DNA from: Gemmatimonadota bacterium
GTDB taxonomy: Bacteria > Gemmatimonadota > Gemmatimonadetes > Gemmatimonadales > Gemmatimonadaceae
Assembly (NCBI GenBank): GCA_028287235.1
Contig: JAQBQB010000004.1
Coordinates: forward strand, 1-64,000
Reading direction: 5' to 3'
DNA: 64,000 nucleotides
Shown piece after piece: positions 29,041 through 40,175 of the stretch. The notes below the pieces were generated by a model, which saw only the letters and a program-made list of their open reading frames with translations, was not told the DNA's origin and did not search any database. The translations under genes and the position numbers were made by a program. The number at the start of each line of letters is the position of its first letter. Position 1 is the stretch's first letter.

Positions 29041-29956
29041 GCGCGCAGTGGCGGACGAAGGCGCGGTGCTCCGGTTTCAGCTCGACCGGTTCGGCGATTT
29101 CCTGACGCTCGAGCAGGGCACGTCGCCGCTCACGCTGGAGGCGTACCGGCGCGACGTGGAGCGCCTCGTGGACTACGCGCGCGCCAAGGGCGCGGCCGCG
29201 CCGGGCGATGTCACGAGCCGCATCCTTCGCGAGTTCGTGTATCACCTCAAGGACGTCGGTCTCGCGCCGGCATCGATTCGTCGCAATATCTCGGCGGTCC
29301 GGACCTATTTCAAGTTTCTGCTGTCCGACGGCGTCGTGGCGCGCGACCCGAGCGAGCGACTCGAGACGCCGAAGCGGTGGCGAACGCTGCCCGACGTGCT
29401 CACCATCGCCGAGATCGAGGCGCTACTCGCCTCGCCGACGTTGGAGCAACCGCTCGCGTTCCGCGACCGCGCCATGCTCGAGCTGGCGTACGGCGCCGGT
29501 CTTCGCGTGTCCGAATGGATCACGCTCGGCGTGAAGGACGTGCTGTTCGAGGAGAAGCTCGTGCGCGTGTTCGGCAAGGGGAGCAAGGAGCGCCTGGTGC
29601 CTATCGGGCGCTCGGCAATCGGCGCGGTCGCGACGTACATGCGCGAGCTCAGGCCGCGGTTGGAGAAGGGCGCGGGGAAGGGGATCCTGTTTCTCAACGC
29701 GCGCGGCGAGCCGCTGTCGCGCATGGGCGCGTGGAAGATTCTCGCGCGCCACGTCGAGACCGCGAAGATCACGAAGCACGTCTCGCCCCACACGCTGCGC
29801 CACTCCTTCGCCACGCATTTGCTCGAGCACGGCGCCGACCTGCGCGCCGTGCAGGAAATGCTCGGCCACGTCGACATCTCGACGACCCAGATCTACACGC
29901 ACGTCGACCGTGAGTACCTTAGGAAGGTGCACAAGCAGTTCCACCCGCGCGGCTAA
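29009..29956 (+). CDS. xerD: Tyrosine recombinase of the XerC/XerD type
   Basis: Site-specific recombinase, up to 315 aa. N-terminal SAM-like DNA-binding domain (FGDFLTLEQGTSPLTLEAYRRDVERL), then a catalytic domain with R166 (GAGLRVSEW), H261 and R264 (HTLRHSFATHLLEHG), H287 (LGHVDISTT) and nucleophile Y296 (QIYTHVDREYL). These are the full Xer set for dimer resolution at dif, and a dif-like site is present at 50902. Whether it is XerC or XerD cannot be settled from sequence by eye. The ATG at 29009 overlaps ispF by 32 bp; GTG 29048 would avoid this and still keep the domain. Confidence 0.9.
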   Translation: MTLPMSPPTGERAVADEGAVLRFQLDRFGDFLTLEQGTSPLTLEAYRRDVERLVDYARAKGAAAPGDVTSRILREFVYHLKDVGLAPASIRRNISAVRTYFKFLLSDGVVARDPSERLETPKRWRTLPDVLTIAEIEALLASPTLEQPLAFRDRAMLELAYGAGLRVSEWITLGVKDVLFEEKLVRVFGKGSKERLVPIGRSAIGAVATYMRELRPRLEKGAGKGILFLNARGEPLSRMGAWKILARHVETAKITKHVSPHTLRHSFATHLLEHGADLRAVQEMLGHVDISTTQIYTHVDREYLRKVHKQFHPRG

Positions 29957-29984
29957 CGCCCCACGCCCCATGCCCCACGCCCCA
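29957..29984 (+). repeat. Heptanucleotide tandem repeat, copy B
   Basis: Four units, CGCCCCA, CGCCCCA, TGCCCCA, CGCCCCA, begin at the base after the xer stop and run to within 5 bases of the next ATG (29990). They fill the whole intergenic gap and leave no purine-rich ribosome binding site for the following gene. Confidence 0.85.
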
Positions 29985-29989
29985 CGCGC

Positions 29990-30565
29990 ATGATCCTCGT
30001 CATCGACAACTACGATTCCTTCACGTACAACCTCGTCCAGTACCTGGGCGAGCTTGGCACCGACCCGGTGGTGCGGCGCAACGACGCCATCTCGGTGGAC
30101 GAGATCGGCGAGCTCGCGCCGTCGGCGATCGTGCTCTCGCCGGGACCGTGTACGCCGAAGGAGGCCGGCATCACCGTGGAGGCCATCCGCCGCTGGGGGA
30201 GCACGATTCCCATGCTCGGCGTTTGCCTCGGGCATCAAGCCATCGGAGAGGCGTACGGCGGGGTCGTCGTTCGTGCCGACCGCGTCATGCACGGCAAGAC
30301 GTCGCTCGTGCAGCACGATGGAACTGGAGTGTTCGCCGGTCTGCCCTCGCCGCTCGAAGTGATGCGCTACCATTCTCTCATCGTCGAGCGGAGCACGCTG
30401 CCGGACTGCTTCGACGTGGTCGCCGTTGCCGAAGACAACACGGCTGAGATCCACGGCATGAAGCACCGCGAGCATCCCGTGTACGGTGTCCAATTCCATC
30501 CAGAGTCTGTAATGACGCAGCACGGCAAGGATCTGCTCGAGAATTTCCTGGAGCTCGCCCGGTGA
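29990..30565 (+). CDS. Glutamine amidotransferase component of anthranilate/aminodeoxychorismate synthase
   Basis: 191 aa class I glutamine amidotransferase that supplies ammonia to chorismate-using synthases for folate (PabA) or tryptophan (TrpG). N-terminal [22 protein letters not shown], the oxyanion region LSPGPCTP, nucleophile C79 (GVCLGHQ), and H170/E172 (FHPESV) are present. No pabB or trpE is adjacent, so PabA and TrpG cannot be told apart and it may serve both, as in Bacillus. The 33 bp before the ATG are entirely heptamer repeat. The stop overlaps the next gene's GTG. Confidence 0.93.
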   Translation: MILVIDNYDSFTYNLVQYLGELGTDPVVRRNDAISVDEIGELAPSAIVLSPGPCTPKEAGITVEAIRRWGSTIPMLGVCLGHQAIGEAYGGVVVRADRVMHGKTSLVQHDGTGVFAGLPSPLEVMRYHSLIVERSTLPDCFDVVAVAEDNTAEIHGMKHREHPVYGVQFHPESVMTQHGKDLLENFLELAR

Positions 30566-32097
30566 TCCGTCGGGTGTTGCTCTCCGTCGTGCTGTTCGCG
30601 TGCATCGGGTTTCGCGCCCGGGCACAAGGAACACCAGGAGCCCCAGTCGTCGTGCAGCTTCGCGACGCCGGTCCGGGCAGCGGTCCTCAGATTCTCGCCG
30701 CCGCGCTCGCGGCGCCGCATGACGTCGTTGCGCCCGCATCGAGCCGATACACCGTCCCCGTCGACGCAACCCATCCGCGCACGGTGATCGTGCTCGGCCG
30801 CACTACGTACGTCGAGGGCACGGTGCACGGCGATCTGATCGTCGTGGGCGGCGATCTGTACATGCATCCCGGCGGCAAGATCGACGGCCGCGCCATTGCC
30901 ATGGGCGGCGGCGTATACGAGTCGATGCTCGCGCACACCGGCGGAGTGCTCGCCTTCCGCGATTTTACCTACGACGTCAGCCCTATCGCCGGCGGCTATT
31001 CGCTGAGCTATCACGAGCTGTCGGCCCCCACGCCGGCCGCTCCGATGTTCAGCCTCCCCGGAATTCAGGGCCTTCAGATTCCGTCGTACGACCGAACGAA
31101 CGGGTTGTCGCTGCCGGTGGCCGTGTTGCTCACACCGCCGCACACGCCGTTCGAGATCGAGCCGCGCCTCACCTACCGCTCGCAGCTCGGCAGACTCGAT
31201 CCGTCGGTTGCCGTGGGCGCGCTGCTCGACCGGCGCACCACCGCGCGGCTCGACGTGGGCCGCGGCACCTTCACGAACGACGCGTGGATCTGGTCGAACC
31301 TCGTGAACAGCGGGGAATACCTGCTGCTCGGCGACGACGCCCGCAACTACTACCGCGCCACGCGAGCGCAGGCAATCGTCACGCGGCGCTGGGAGACGGC
31401 GGAGTCGTTGCTCGAGCCGTACGTCGGCGCGCGGCTGGAGCGCGCGACCAGCGTGCGCCCGGGCGCGAACCCCTCCGGCGGCCCGTGGGCGCTGCTCAAT
31501 CGCCACGACCATGACGACGTCCTGCGTTTCAACCCGGCCATCGATCCGGGAACCATCGGGTCGTTCCTGGCGGGCGCGCAGTGGACCTTGACGAGTGATG
31601 GAATCACGGCGCGCGCGCGGCTCGACGAAGAGGTCGGACTCTTCTCACCGCGAGCCGGCGGCGACACTCGCGGCCGCTCGGGCTTCGCCCAGACGACGTT
31701 CGACGGCTCGATCGCGTTCCCGACCTTTGGTACGCAGAGGCTTCGGTTGGAGGCGCACGGCGTCCTAACGGGAGGAACTGCACCCCGCCAGCGGTACGCG
31801 TACGTCGGCGGCCCCGGAACGATCCCCACGCTGGATCTGCTCGAGCGGGGCGGTGACAAGCTCGTCTACTTCGACGCCCGATACGACATCCCAATCGAGC
31901 AGGTGGTCATTCCGCTGGTCGGCTCACCGATCATCACACTGCGCGAGATCCTGGCCGGAGCCACGACGAGCGGCTTCCCGAGCTTGGCGCAGGCAATGGG
32001 CGGCCGGCTGTCGGCTGGCTTCGCTTATTTCGAGCTCCTGGTGGATCCGGTCAACCGCCACGTCTTCAAGGGAGTCGGCATCTCGCTCGCCCGCTGA
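30562..32097 (+). CDS. Exported protein with bactofilin-like repeats and a probable outer-membrane beta-barrel
   Basis: 511 aa from GTG 30562. Residues 1-22 are a signal peptide ending ARAQG. Residues about 65-115 ([23 protein letters not shown] and a matching second copy) have the short repeating Gly/Val pattern of polymer-forming bactofilin beta-helices. The remainder alternates polar and apolar residues with many aromatic girdle positions. It ends in a long strand-rich region similar in style to the BamA/Omp85 C-terminal barrel ([12 protein letters not shown]...[11 protein letters not shown]...FDARYDIP). I do not recognise a named family. Its place before kdsB fits an envelope role. Confidence 0.6.
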   Translation: MIRRVLLSVVLFACIGFRARAQGTPGAPVVVQLRDAGPGSGPQILAAALAAPHDVVAPASSRYTVPVDATHPRTVIVLGRTTYVEGTVHGDLIVVGGDLYMHPGGKIDGRAIAMGGGVYESMLAHTGGVLAFRDFTYDVSPIAGGYSLSYHELSAPTPAAPMFSLPGIQGLQIPSYDRTNGLSLPVAVLLTPPHTPFEIEPRLTYRSQLGRLDPSVAVGALLDRRTTARLDVGRGTFTNDAWIWSNLVNSGEYLLLGDDARNYYRATRAQAIVTRRWETAESLLEPYVGARLERATSVRPGANPSGGPWALLNRHDHDDVLRFNPAIDPGTIGSFLAGAQWTLTSDGITARARLDEEVGLFSPRAGGDTRGRSGFAQTTFDGSIAFPTFGTQRLRLEAHGVLTGGTAPRQRYAYVGGPGTIPTLDLLERGGDKLVYFDARYDIPIEQVVIPLVGSPIITLREILAGATTSGFPSLAQAMGGRLSAGFAYFELLVDPVNRHVFKGVGISLAR

Positions 32098-32203
32098 ACT
32101 TCGTTTGCGTCGGGCCGGTCCGTTTGCACGCCCTAGCCTCGGGGGCTAACTTTCAGAGCGTGAAATTAGCCGCCGTGAGCGCGACCCCGACCGAGCGCCA
32201 CGA

Positions 32204-34635
<2,432 letters not shown>

Positions 34636-34636
34636 C

Positions 34637-35461
34637 GTGGCGCCGCACTTTCGTACCGATGCGCTCTTCCTGATCGCCGGCCCCTGTGTGCTCGAAGACG
34701 ACGCGCTCAATCTGCGCGTCGGCGAGCACCTCGCCCGCCTCGCCGAGTCGGTGCCGGGCGGCATCATCTTCAAGGCAAGCTTCGACAAGGCCAATCGCTC
34801 GAACGCCGGTGCGCACCGCGGCCCCGGATTGGACGAAGGGCTGGCGGCGCTCGCCCGCGTCCGCGCTGCCACCGGCCTGCCGATCCTCACCGACGTTCAT
34901 CTCCCCGATCAGTGCGCGCCGAGCGCTGAGGTCGTGGACGTGTTGCAGATACCCGCCTTTCTCTGTCGCCAGACGGATCTGCTGCTGGCCGCCGGCGCCA
35001 CGAAGGCGGCCGTCAATGTGAAGAAGGGCCAGTGGATGCACCCCGAGGGCATGCGCGGCGCGATCGAAAAGGTTCGGCGCGCGCGCCCCACGCCCCACGC
35101 CCAACGCCCGACCCAGGAGGCAGTCACCGAACGCGGCACCTTCTTCGGCTACGGCGATCTCGTCGTCGACATGCGCTCCTTCGCGCGCATGCGCGAGGCG
35201 TGCGACGCGCCCGTGATCTTCGACGCCACGCACAGCGTGCAGCGGCCAGGGCAGGGTGCGGAGGGAGCGAGCGGCGGTGCGCGCGAGTTCATCCCGCCGC
35301 TCACACTTGCGGCAATCGCGGCCGGCGCCGACGGGCTGTTCCTCGAGACGCATCCCGATCCCGACCACGCGCCGAGCGACGGGCCGAACATGATGCCTCT
35401 CGACAAGCTCGACGATCTCATTCTGCGCGCCGTCGACATCTGGGATCGGGTGCGGCGGTGA
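34637..35461 (+). CDS. kdsA: 3-deoxy-8-phosphooctulonate synthase (Kdo8P synthase)
   Basis: 274 aa from GTG 34637. It condenses arabinose 5-phosphate with phosphoenolpyruvate. Visible motifs: FLIAGPCVLEDD, FKASFDKANRS, LTDVHLPDQ, DVLQIPAFLCRQTDLL, VKKGQWMHPEGM, and DATHSVQRPG. Where other KdsA proteins have a short loop before FGYDNLVVDM, this one has a Pro/Arg-rich segment (RARPTPHAQRPTQEA) encoded by a heptamer repeat. The frame is preserved, so the enzyme is probably still functional. The stop overlaps the kdsC GTG. Confidence 0.95.
   Translation: MAPHFRTDALFLIAGPCVLEDDALNLRVGEHLARLAESVPGGIIFKASFDKANRSNAGAHRGPGLDEGLAALARVRAATGLPILTDVHLPDQCAPSAEVVDVLQIPAFLCRQTDLLLAAGATKAAVNVKKGQWMHPEGMRGAIEKVRRARPTPHAQRPTQEAVTERGTFFGYGDLVVDMRSFARMREACDAPVIFDATHSVQRPGQGAEGASGGAREFIPPLTLAAIAAGADGLFLETHPDPDHAPSDGPNMMPLDKLDDLILRAVDIWDRVRR
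35084..35111 (+). repeat. Heptanucleotide tandem repeat, copy C, inside kdsA
   Basis: Four units, CGCCCCA, CGCCCCA, CGCCCAA, CGCCCGA, lie in frame inside kdsA. They encode RPTPHAQRP in a surface-loop position that is variable in the family. Same orientation as the other three arrays. Confidence 0.85.
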
Positions 35462-36018
35462 TCGATCCGGCTTTGGCGCGGGCCATTCGCCTCGTCGCCT
35501 TCGATGTCGACGGCGTGATGACCGACGGCGGCGCCTACCTCGGCGACGTCGACGGCAGGCGCATCGAGCTCAAACGCTACGACATCCAGGACGGCTTGGG
35601 CATCGCGCTGTTGCGGCGCGCCGGGATTCGGGTGGCCATCGTCACCGGCCGCGTGTCGGAGAGCGTGCGCTTTCGCGCCCAGGAGCTCGGCGTGGAAGAC
35701 GTGGCGCAGGACCCGGACGGCTACAAGATCGTGGGATTCACCCGGATGCTGGCGACGCACGGCATCGAGCCGCGGGAGTGCGCGTTCGTCGGCGACGATT
35801 TTCCCGACCTCCCGGTGCTGCGCATCGTTGGGCTGCCAGTCGCCGTCGCGAACGCCGTGTCCGAGATTCGACACGAATGTCGCGTCCACCTCGACAACGA
35901 GGGCGGCCGCGGCGCGGTGCGCGAGTTCTGTGAGCGTTTGCTCAAGGCGCGCGGCGCGTGGGACGAGACCTGGCGCGGCTACGTGGCCGAACGCTCCGAC
36001 GCCGCGGGATCGCGCTGA
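35458..36018 (+). CDS. kdsC: 3-deoxy-D-manno-octulosonate 8-phosphate phosphatase
   Basis: 186 aa HAD-superfamily phosphatase that releases Kdo from Kdo 8-phosphate. HAD motif I is FDVDGVMTDG (nucleophile Asp), motif II VTGRVSESV, motif III-IV lysine in DGYKIVGF and FVGDDFPDLPVL. It has the short, cap-less form of KdsC. It starts at GTG 35458, overlapping the kdsA stop, and ends one base into kdsD. The longer upstream reading belongs to another frame of kdsA. Confidence 0.93.
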   Translation: MIDPALARAIRLVAFDVDGVMTDGGAYLGDVDGRRIELKRYDIQDGLGIALLRRAGIRVAIVTGRVSESVRFRAQELGVEDVAQDPDGYKIVGFTRMLATHGIEPRECAFVGDDFPDLPVLRIVGLPVAVANAVSEIRHECRVHLDNEGGRGAVREFCERLLKARGAWDETWRGYVAERSDAAGSR

Positions 36019-36983
36019 TGGAATCGCACGACATCGTCGATCGCGGCAAGCGCGTCTTTCGATTGGAAGCCGAGGCGCTCTCCGCCATCGAAGCGCGGCT
36101 CGGCGAGGAGTTCGCGCGTGCAGTAACGCTGATCGCGCGCTCGCCGGGCCGCGTCATCGTGTGCGGCGTGGGCAAGTCGGGATTGATCGGACGCAAGATC
36201 GCCGCGACGCTCACGTCCACCGGCACGCCGGCCAGCTTCCTCCATCCAGTGGACAGCGTGCATGGCGACCTGGGAATCGTGGGCCGCGACGACGTGGCCA
36301 TTTTGATCTCCAAGAGCGGCGAATCCGACGAGCTGCTGGCGCTGTTGGCCCATTTGAAAGGCTTCGGTGTACGAACGATCGCCATTACCGGCGACGTGAA
36401 GTCGGCGCTGGCGCGCAACTCCGATGTGTCGCTCGACGCGGCCGTGCGGGAAGAAGCCTGCCCGCACGATCTCGCGCCGACCACGAGCACCACCGCGGCA
36501 CTGGTGCTCGGCGACGCGCTGGCAGTGGCATTGCTTCAGGAGAAGGGCTTTCAACGCGAGGACTTCGCGCGGATTCATCCGGGCGGGGCGCTCGGGAGAC
36601 AACTCGTCGTTCGTGTCGATGACATCATGCTGCGGCAGGACGTTCCGGTCCTTAGCGGAACCGCCACCATGCGCGAGGCGATCGTGATGATCGCCCGCCG
36701 CCGCGGCATCGCCATCATCGTGGACGACCACCAACGAGTGGAAGGGGTGCTCAGCGCCGGCGATCTCAGCAAGATGATCGAGCGCGGCGGCGACATCCTG
36801 CCCATTCCCGTTCGAACCGTGATGACCAGAAATCCAAAGATCGCTCATAGTGGGGAGTTGGGAAGCGCGGTGGCGTACCGCATGGAGGAGATCGGCATCG
36901 TCGCGATGCCGGTGGTGGACGATGACGAAACGCTCGTCGGCGTGGTGCACTTGCACGACCTTCTGCGCGCGCGAGTACTCTGA
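36018..36983 (+). CDS. kdsD: Arabinose-5-phosphate isomerase
   Basis: 321 aa. A SIS sugar-isomerase domain (VIVCGVGKSGLIGRKIAATLTSTGTPA, DLGIVGRDDVAILISKSGESDELLALL, APTTSTTAALVLGDALAVAL) is followed by two CBS domains from about residue 200 (VDDIMLRQDVPVL and VRTVMTRNPKIAH). It converts ribulose 5-phosphate to the arabinose 5-phosphate used by KdsA. The ATG at 36018 overlaps the kdsC stop. Its length matches E. coli KdsD/GutQ. Confidence 0.95.
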   Translation: MESHDIVDRGKRVFRLEAEALSAIEARLGEEFARAVTLIARSPGRVIVCGVGKSGLIGRKIAATLTSTGTPASFLHPVDSVHGDLGIVGRDDVAILISKSGESDELLALLAHLKGFGVRTIAITGDVKSALARNSDVSLDAAVREEACPHDLAPTTSTTAALVLGDALAVALLQEKGFQREDFARIHPGGALGRQLVVRVDDIMLRQDVPVLSGTATMREAIVMIARRRGIAIIVDDHQRVEGVLSAGDLSKMIERGGDILPIPVRTVMTRNPKIAHSGELGSAVAYRMEEIGIVAMPVVDDDETLVGVVHLHDLLRARVL

Positions 36984-37531
36984 TGCGCCACGTCCTGTTC
37001 GTGCTGGCCGCGTGCGCCGGCATCACCGCCGCCGCTTGCCGGGAAACGAAGGCACCGCCGGTTGCCGCCAACCCGGGGGTTGCCGACAGCGCCGATCAGA
37101 TCCTGTTCAAGACACGCTATCTGCTGTCGACGCACGGCATCCAGCGCGGCGACCTGCTCGCCGACACGGCGTACTTGCTCAACGACGCGACCAAGCTCGA
37201 CTTGCGGAAAGCGCACGTGACGTTCACGAGCGAGACGGGCGCGCCCGAGGGGACCATGGAGGCCAATCGTGGCGTTTACAACACCCAGAGCCAGGTACTC
37301 GAAGGGTGGGGGAACGTCATCGTTCGGCTCGTCGATGGGCGAACGCTCAAGTCGCCGCACGTGACGTTCAATCAGATGACGCACATGATCGTGAGCGACA
37401 CGACGTATTCGATCACCCGGACGAACGACACGCAGACCGGCGTGGGATTCACGTCGAATCAGACGTTTACGAAGTTCACGTGCTTGCGGAGCTGCGCCGG
37501 CAACGGTTCGGTCTTGCTCCCGGAAAAATGA
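36983..37531 (+). CDS. lptC: LPS export protein LptC-like, probable lipoprotein
   Basis: 182 aa. The N-terminus has a hydrophobic segment ending in ITAAAC (Cys 19), a weak lipobox. The rest is a beta-jellyroll pattern like LptC: LFKTRYLLSTHGIQRGDLLADTAYLL, LDLRKAHVTFTSETGAPEG, VRLVDGRTLKSPHVTFNQ. The family part GVYNTQSQVLEGWGNVIV is clear. E. coli LptC has a TM anchor instead of a lipid anchor. It lies between kdsD and lptA with ATGA overlaps on both sides, the order seen in E. coli. Confidence 0.82.
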   Translation: MRHVLFVLAACAGITAAACRETKAPPVAANPGVADSADQILFKTRYLLSTHGIQRGDLLADTAYLLNDATKLDLRKAHVTFTSETGAPEGTMEANRGVYNTQSQVLEGWGNVIVRLVDGRTLKSPHVTFNQMTHMIVSDTTYSITRTNDTQTGVGFTSNQTFTKFTCLRSCAGNGSVLLPEK

Positions 37532-38928
37532 GCATTCGCTCAATTGGTGGTCTCGTCGTGCTGGCGCTCTGCGCGGTCGCTTCGGCAGCCGGCGCGCAAC
37601 GCGCGACGCCCTGCTCGTTCTCGGCGGACCACTTCTCGACCGATTCCACGGCCGTGGGGCAGGTCGTGTTCGCCGCCGGCAACGTGGTGCTCCGCTGCCC
37701 GGCGCGCGGAATCGTCCTGCGCGGCGACAGCGCCGAACGCTATCCGGATCACGAATACATGATCGGGCACGTGATCTACGATGAGCCGCGCTTCCACGTG
37801 ACGTCGAACTACCTGAACTACTTCCCGCTGACCGAGATCGTCAAAGCGGTGGGCGACGTGCACGCCCGGCTTCCGAGCGGCTCCACGCTCGTGGGCCCCA
37901 TCGCCGAATACCGTCGCATCCAACTGCCGGCCCGCCCGCGCGCACAGATGCTGGCCATCGCGCGCCCAACGATCTCCATCGTCGAGAAGGACTCCACGGG
38001 CAAGAAGACCGACCCCACCGTGGTCGTCGCCAACCAGGTCTACATGGACGGCGACAGCCTGATCTACGGCGGCGGACAGGTCGTCATCACTCGCCCGGAG
38101 ATGAGCGCCACCGCCGATTCCGCGTTCATCGACGACGGCCACGAGACCATGCGTCTGATGCGGAACCCGCAGCTGAAGGGGAAGAAGGAGAAGCCCTTCA
38201 CCCTCAACGGCGAGCTGATCGACCTGTTCTCGAAGAGCCACAAGCTCCAGCGCGTCATCTCGCGCGCCAACGCCGTGGCCGTGTCCGACTCGATGACGCT
38301 GCGATCCGACACGATCGACCTGCGGCTGAAGGACGATGCGCTCGACCACGCGTATGCGTGGGGGAAGAAGGGCCGCGCCCGCGTGATCACGACGTCGCAG
38401 AACGTGCTCGCCGACTCGCTCGACGTGATCATGCCCGGTCAAAAAGTTCAACTCGTCCGCGCGGTGCGCGACGCCTTCGCCCAGGGCAAGCCCGATACGA
38501 CGCGCTTTCGCGTGACGCCCCCGGACACCACCAACTGGCTGCGCGGCGACACGATCGTGGCGCACTTCGATTCGCTCCCGCCGACCGACACGTCGAAGAC
38601 GCCGCCCATCAAGCAGCTCGTGGCGAACGGCCACGCGAGCTCGCTCTACCACATCGCGCCCAGCGACAGCACGGAGAAGCGGGCGGCGATCAACTACACG
38701 AACGCTCGCACGATCACCGTGGACTTCGATCAGCAGCGCGTGGCGACCATCACGGCGGTCGACTCGGTGCACGGCATGTTCATCGAGCCCAAGACTGACA
38801 GCACTGCCGCGAAGCGCACGAAAGCGACGAACGCCGCGCCGAAATCCACGCAACCACCAGCGCCTGCAAAGACGCCGGCCAAACCGCCCGCGGCCGCCGT
38901 CGTCCCCCCGCCTCCGAAACGCCCGTGA
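37528..38928 (+). CDS. lptA: OstA/LptA-like LPS transport protein, long form
   Basis: 466 aa from ATG 37528. A signal peptide (to about residue 23, ASAAGAQ) is followed by repeated beta-strand units of the OstA type (VFAAGNVVLRCPARGIVLRGDSAER, FHVTSNYLNYFPLTEIVKAVGDVHARLPSGSTLVG, LIYGGGQVVITRPEMSATADSAFI, HKLQRVISRANAVAVSDSM). It is more than twice the length of E. coli LptA, so it holds more jellyroll repeats or a region resembling the LptD N-terminal domain. The C-terminal 50 residues are a Lys/Pro/Ala-rich tail. It overlaps lptC by ATGA and lptB by GTGA. Confidence 0.8.
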   Translation: MSIRSIGGLVVLALCAVASAAGAQRATPCSFSADHFSTDSTAVGQVVFAAGNVVLRCPARGIVLRGDSAERYPDHEYMIGHVIYDEPRFHVTSNYLNYFPLTEIVKAVGDVHARLPSGSTLVGPIAEYRRIQLPARPRAQMLAIARPTISIVEKDSTGKKTDPTVVVANQVYMDGDSLIYGGGQVVITRPEMSATADSAFIDDGHETMRLMRNPQLKGKKEKPFTLNGELIDLFSKSHKLQRVISRANAVAVSDSMTLRSDTIDLRLKDDALDHAYAWGKKGRARVITTSQNVLADSLDVIMPGQKVQLVRAVRDAFAQGKPDTTRFRVTPPDTTNWLRGDTIVAHFDSLPPTDTSKTPPIKQLVANGHASSLYHIAPSDSTEKRAAINYTNARTITVDFDQQRVATITAVDSVHGMFIEPKTDSTAAKRTKATNAAPKSTQPPAPAKTPAKPPAAAVVPPPPKRP

Positions 38929-40175
38929 CCGGCCCTTCAGACTCCACCAGCGTTCGGTCGCTCGTCGAGCAGCTCGCTCGCGGCGACCGATCCACGGCCC
39001 TCGCCCTGCACGCCGTGATCAGCGCGGCCGACAGCAGCGGCTCCGCCGACCTCGACACCATTGCCCGCGTGTATCGCGACGACCACCTCGGCGCGCTCCG
39101 CGCGCTGGGCAAGGATGCCGATCGAGAAGCCGGCCGTCTGAGCCTCGACGAGGTGCGTCACCATCTATCGTCGTCGGTGCTCCCGCGCCTGGCCGGCGAC
39201 GGCGTCATCGTGCCGCAGCCGAGCGCCGGCGACCCGTGGTCGGCGGTTCGGTTCACCGACCGCGTCTGGAGCTCGATCAGCGCCGCGCGCGACGAGGTCG
39301 CCACGGCACTGCGCGAGACCGGCGAGCATGCGAGCGGCGGCGGCGCGCCCGACCTGGCCGGGGGCGCTCCTGGGCACAAGCCGGTGCCCGGCGGCAGCGT
39401 GCTGGAGGCGACCGGATTGGTCAAGACCTACCGCCGCCGACGGGTCGTCAACGACGTGGCCCTTCGATTGCAACAGGGGGAGATTGTCGGGCTGCTGGGC
39501 CCGAATGGTGCAGGGAAGACGACGACTTTTTACATGATCGTCGGGCTGATCGATCCCCAAGCCGGCAAGATCAGGATGGACGGCGCCGACATCACGTCGA
39601 TGCCGATGTACAAGCGGGCCAGGCGGGGCATCGGCTACCTTTCACAAGAGCCGTCGATCTTTCGCAAGCTCTCGGTCGAAGACAACATCCTGGCGATCCT
39701 CGAGACGCTGGATCTGTCGTCGAGCGAGCGGCGAGCCCGGTTGGAGACGTTGCTGGACGAGCTGAGCATCAAGCATCTGCGCCATAGCAAGGCCTTTGCG
39801 CTGTCCGGCGGAGAGCGGCGTCGTCTCGAGATCACCCGGGCGCTGGTGACCCAACCGAAGTTCATGATGTTGGACGAGCCGTTCGCGGGTGTCGACCCCA
39901 TCGCGGTGCACGACATTCAGAGCATCGTCTCCGACCTTCGGCACCGCAACATCGGCGTGTTGATCAGCGACCACAACGTTGAGCAGACCCTGGACATCGT
40001 CGATCGCGCCTACATCATGTTCGATGGACAGGTCAAGGTGTCGGGCACCGTGCGGGAGCTGGTGTTCGACGATACCGTTGCAGACATCTATCTCGGCCCC
40101 ACGCTGACGGCGCGCCTGCGCGCCCGATTCGCGGCGGCCGATGAAGATAAACCAGGGGAACCGATCGTCACATGA
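38925..40175 (+). CDS. lptB: LPS transport ATPase LptB with N-terminal extension
   Basis: 416 aa from GTG 38925. Residues from about 160 are a normal LptB ABC ATPase: Walker A G192-P-N-G-A-G-K-T (K198), signature LSGGERRRLEI (293-303), Walker B FMMLDEPFAGVDP and H-loop LISDHNV, with the LptB-specific YLSQEPSIFRKL. Ahead of it lie about 155 residues absent from ordinary 240-aa LptB. These contain helices (SVRSLVEQLARGDRSTALAL, DLDTIARVYRDDHLGALRAL, LDEVRHHLSSSVLPRL) and a VRFTDRVW strand that could form a winged-helix fold. An in-frame GTG at 39384 could give a short form. It overlaps rpoN by ATGA. Confidence 0.92.
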   Translation: MTGPSDSTSVRSLVEQLARGDRSTALALHAVISAADSSGSADLDTIARVYRDDHLGALRALGKDADREAGRLSLDEVRHHLSSSVLPRLAGDGVIVPQPSAGDPWSAVRFTDRVWSSISAARDEVATALRETGEHASGGGAPDLAGGAPGHKPVPGGSVLEATGLVKTYRRRRVVNDVALRLQQGEIVGLLGPNGAGKTTTFYMIVGLIDPQAGKIRMDGADITSMPMYKRARRGIGYLSQEPSIFRKLSVEDNILAILETLDLSSSERRARLETLLDELSIKHLRHSKAFALSGGERRRLEITRALVTQPKFMMLDEPFAGVDPIAVHDIQSIVSDLRHRNIGVLISDHNVEQTLDIVDRAYIMFDGQVKVSGTVRELVFDDTVADIYLGPTLTARLRARFAAADEDKPGEPIVT

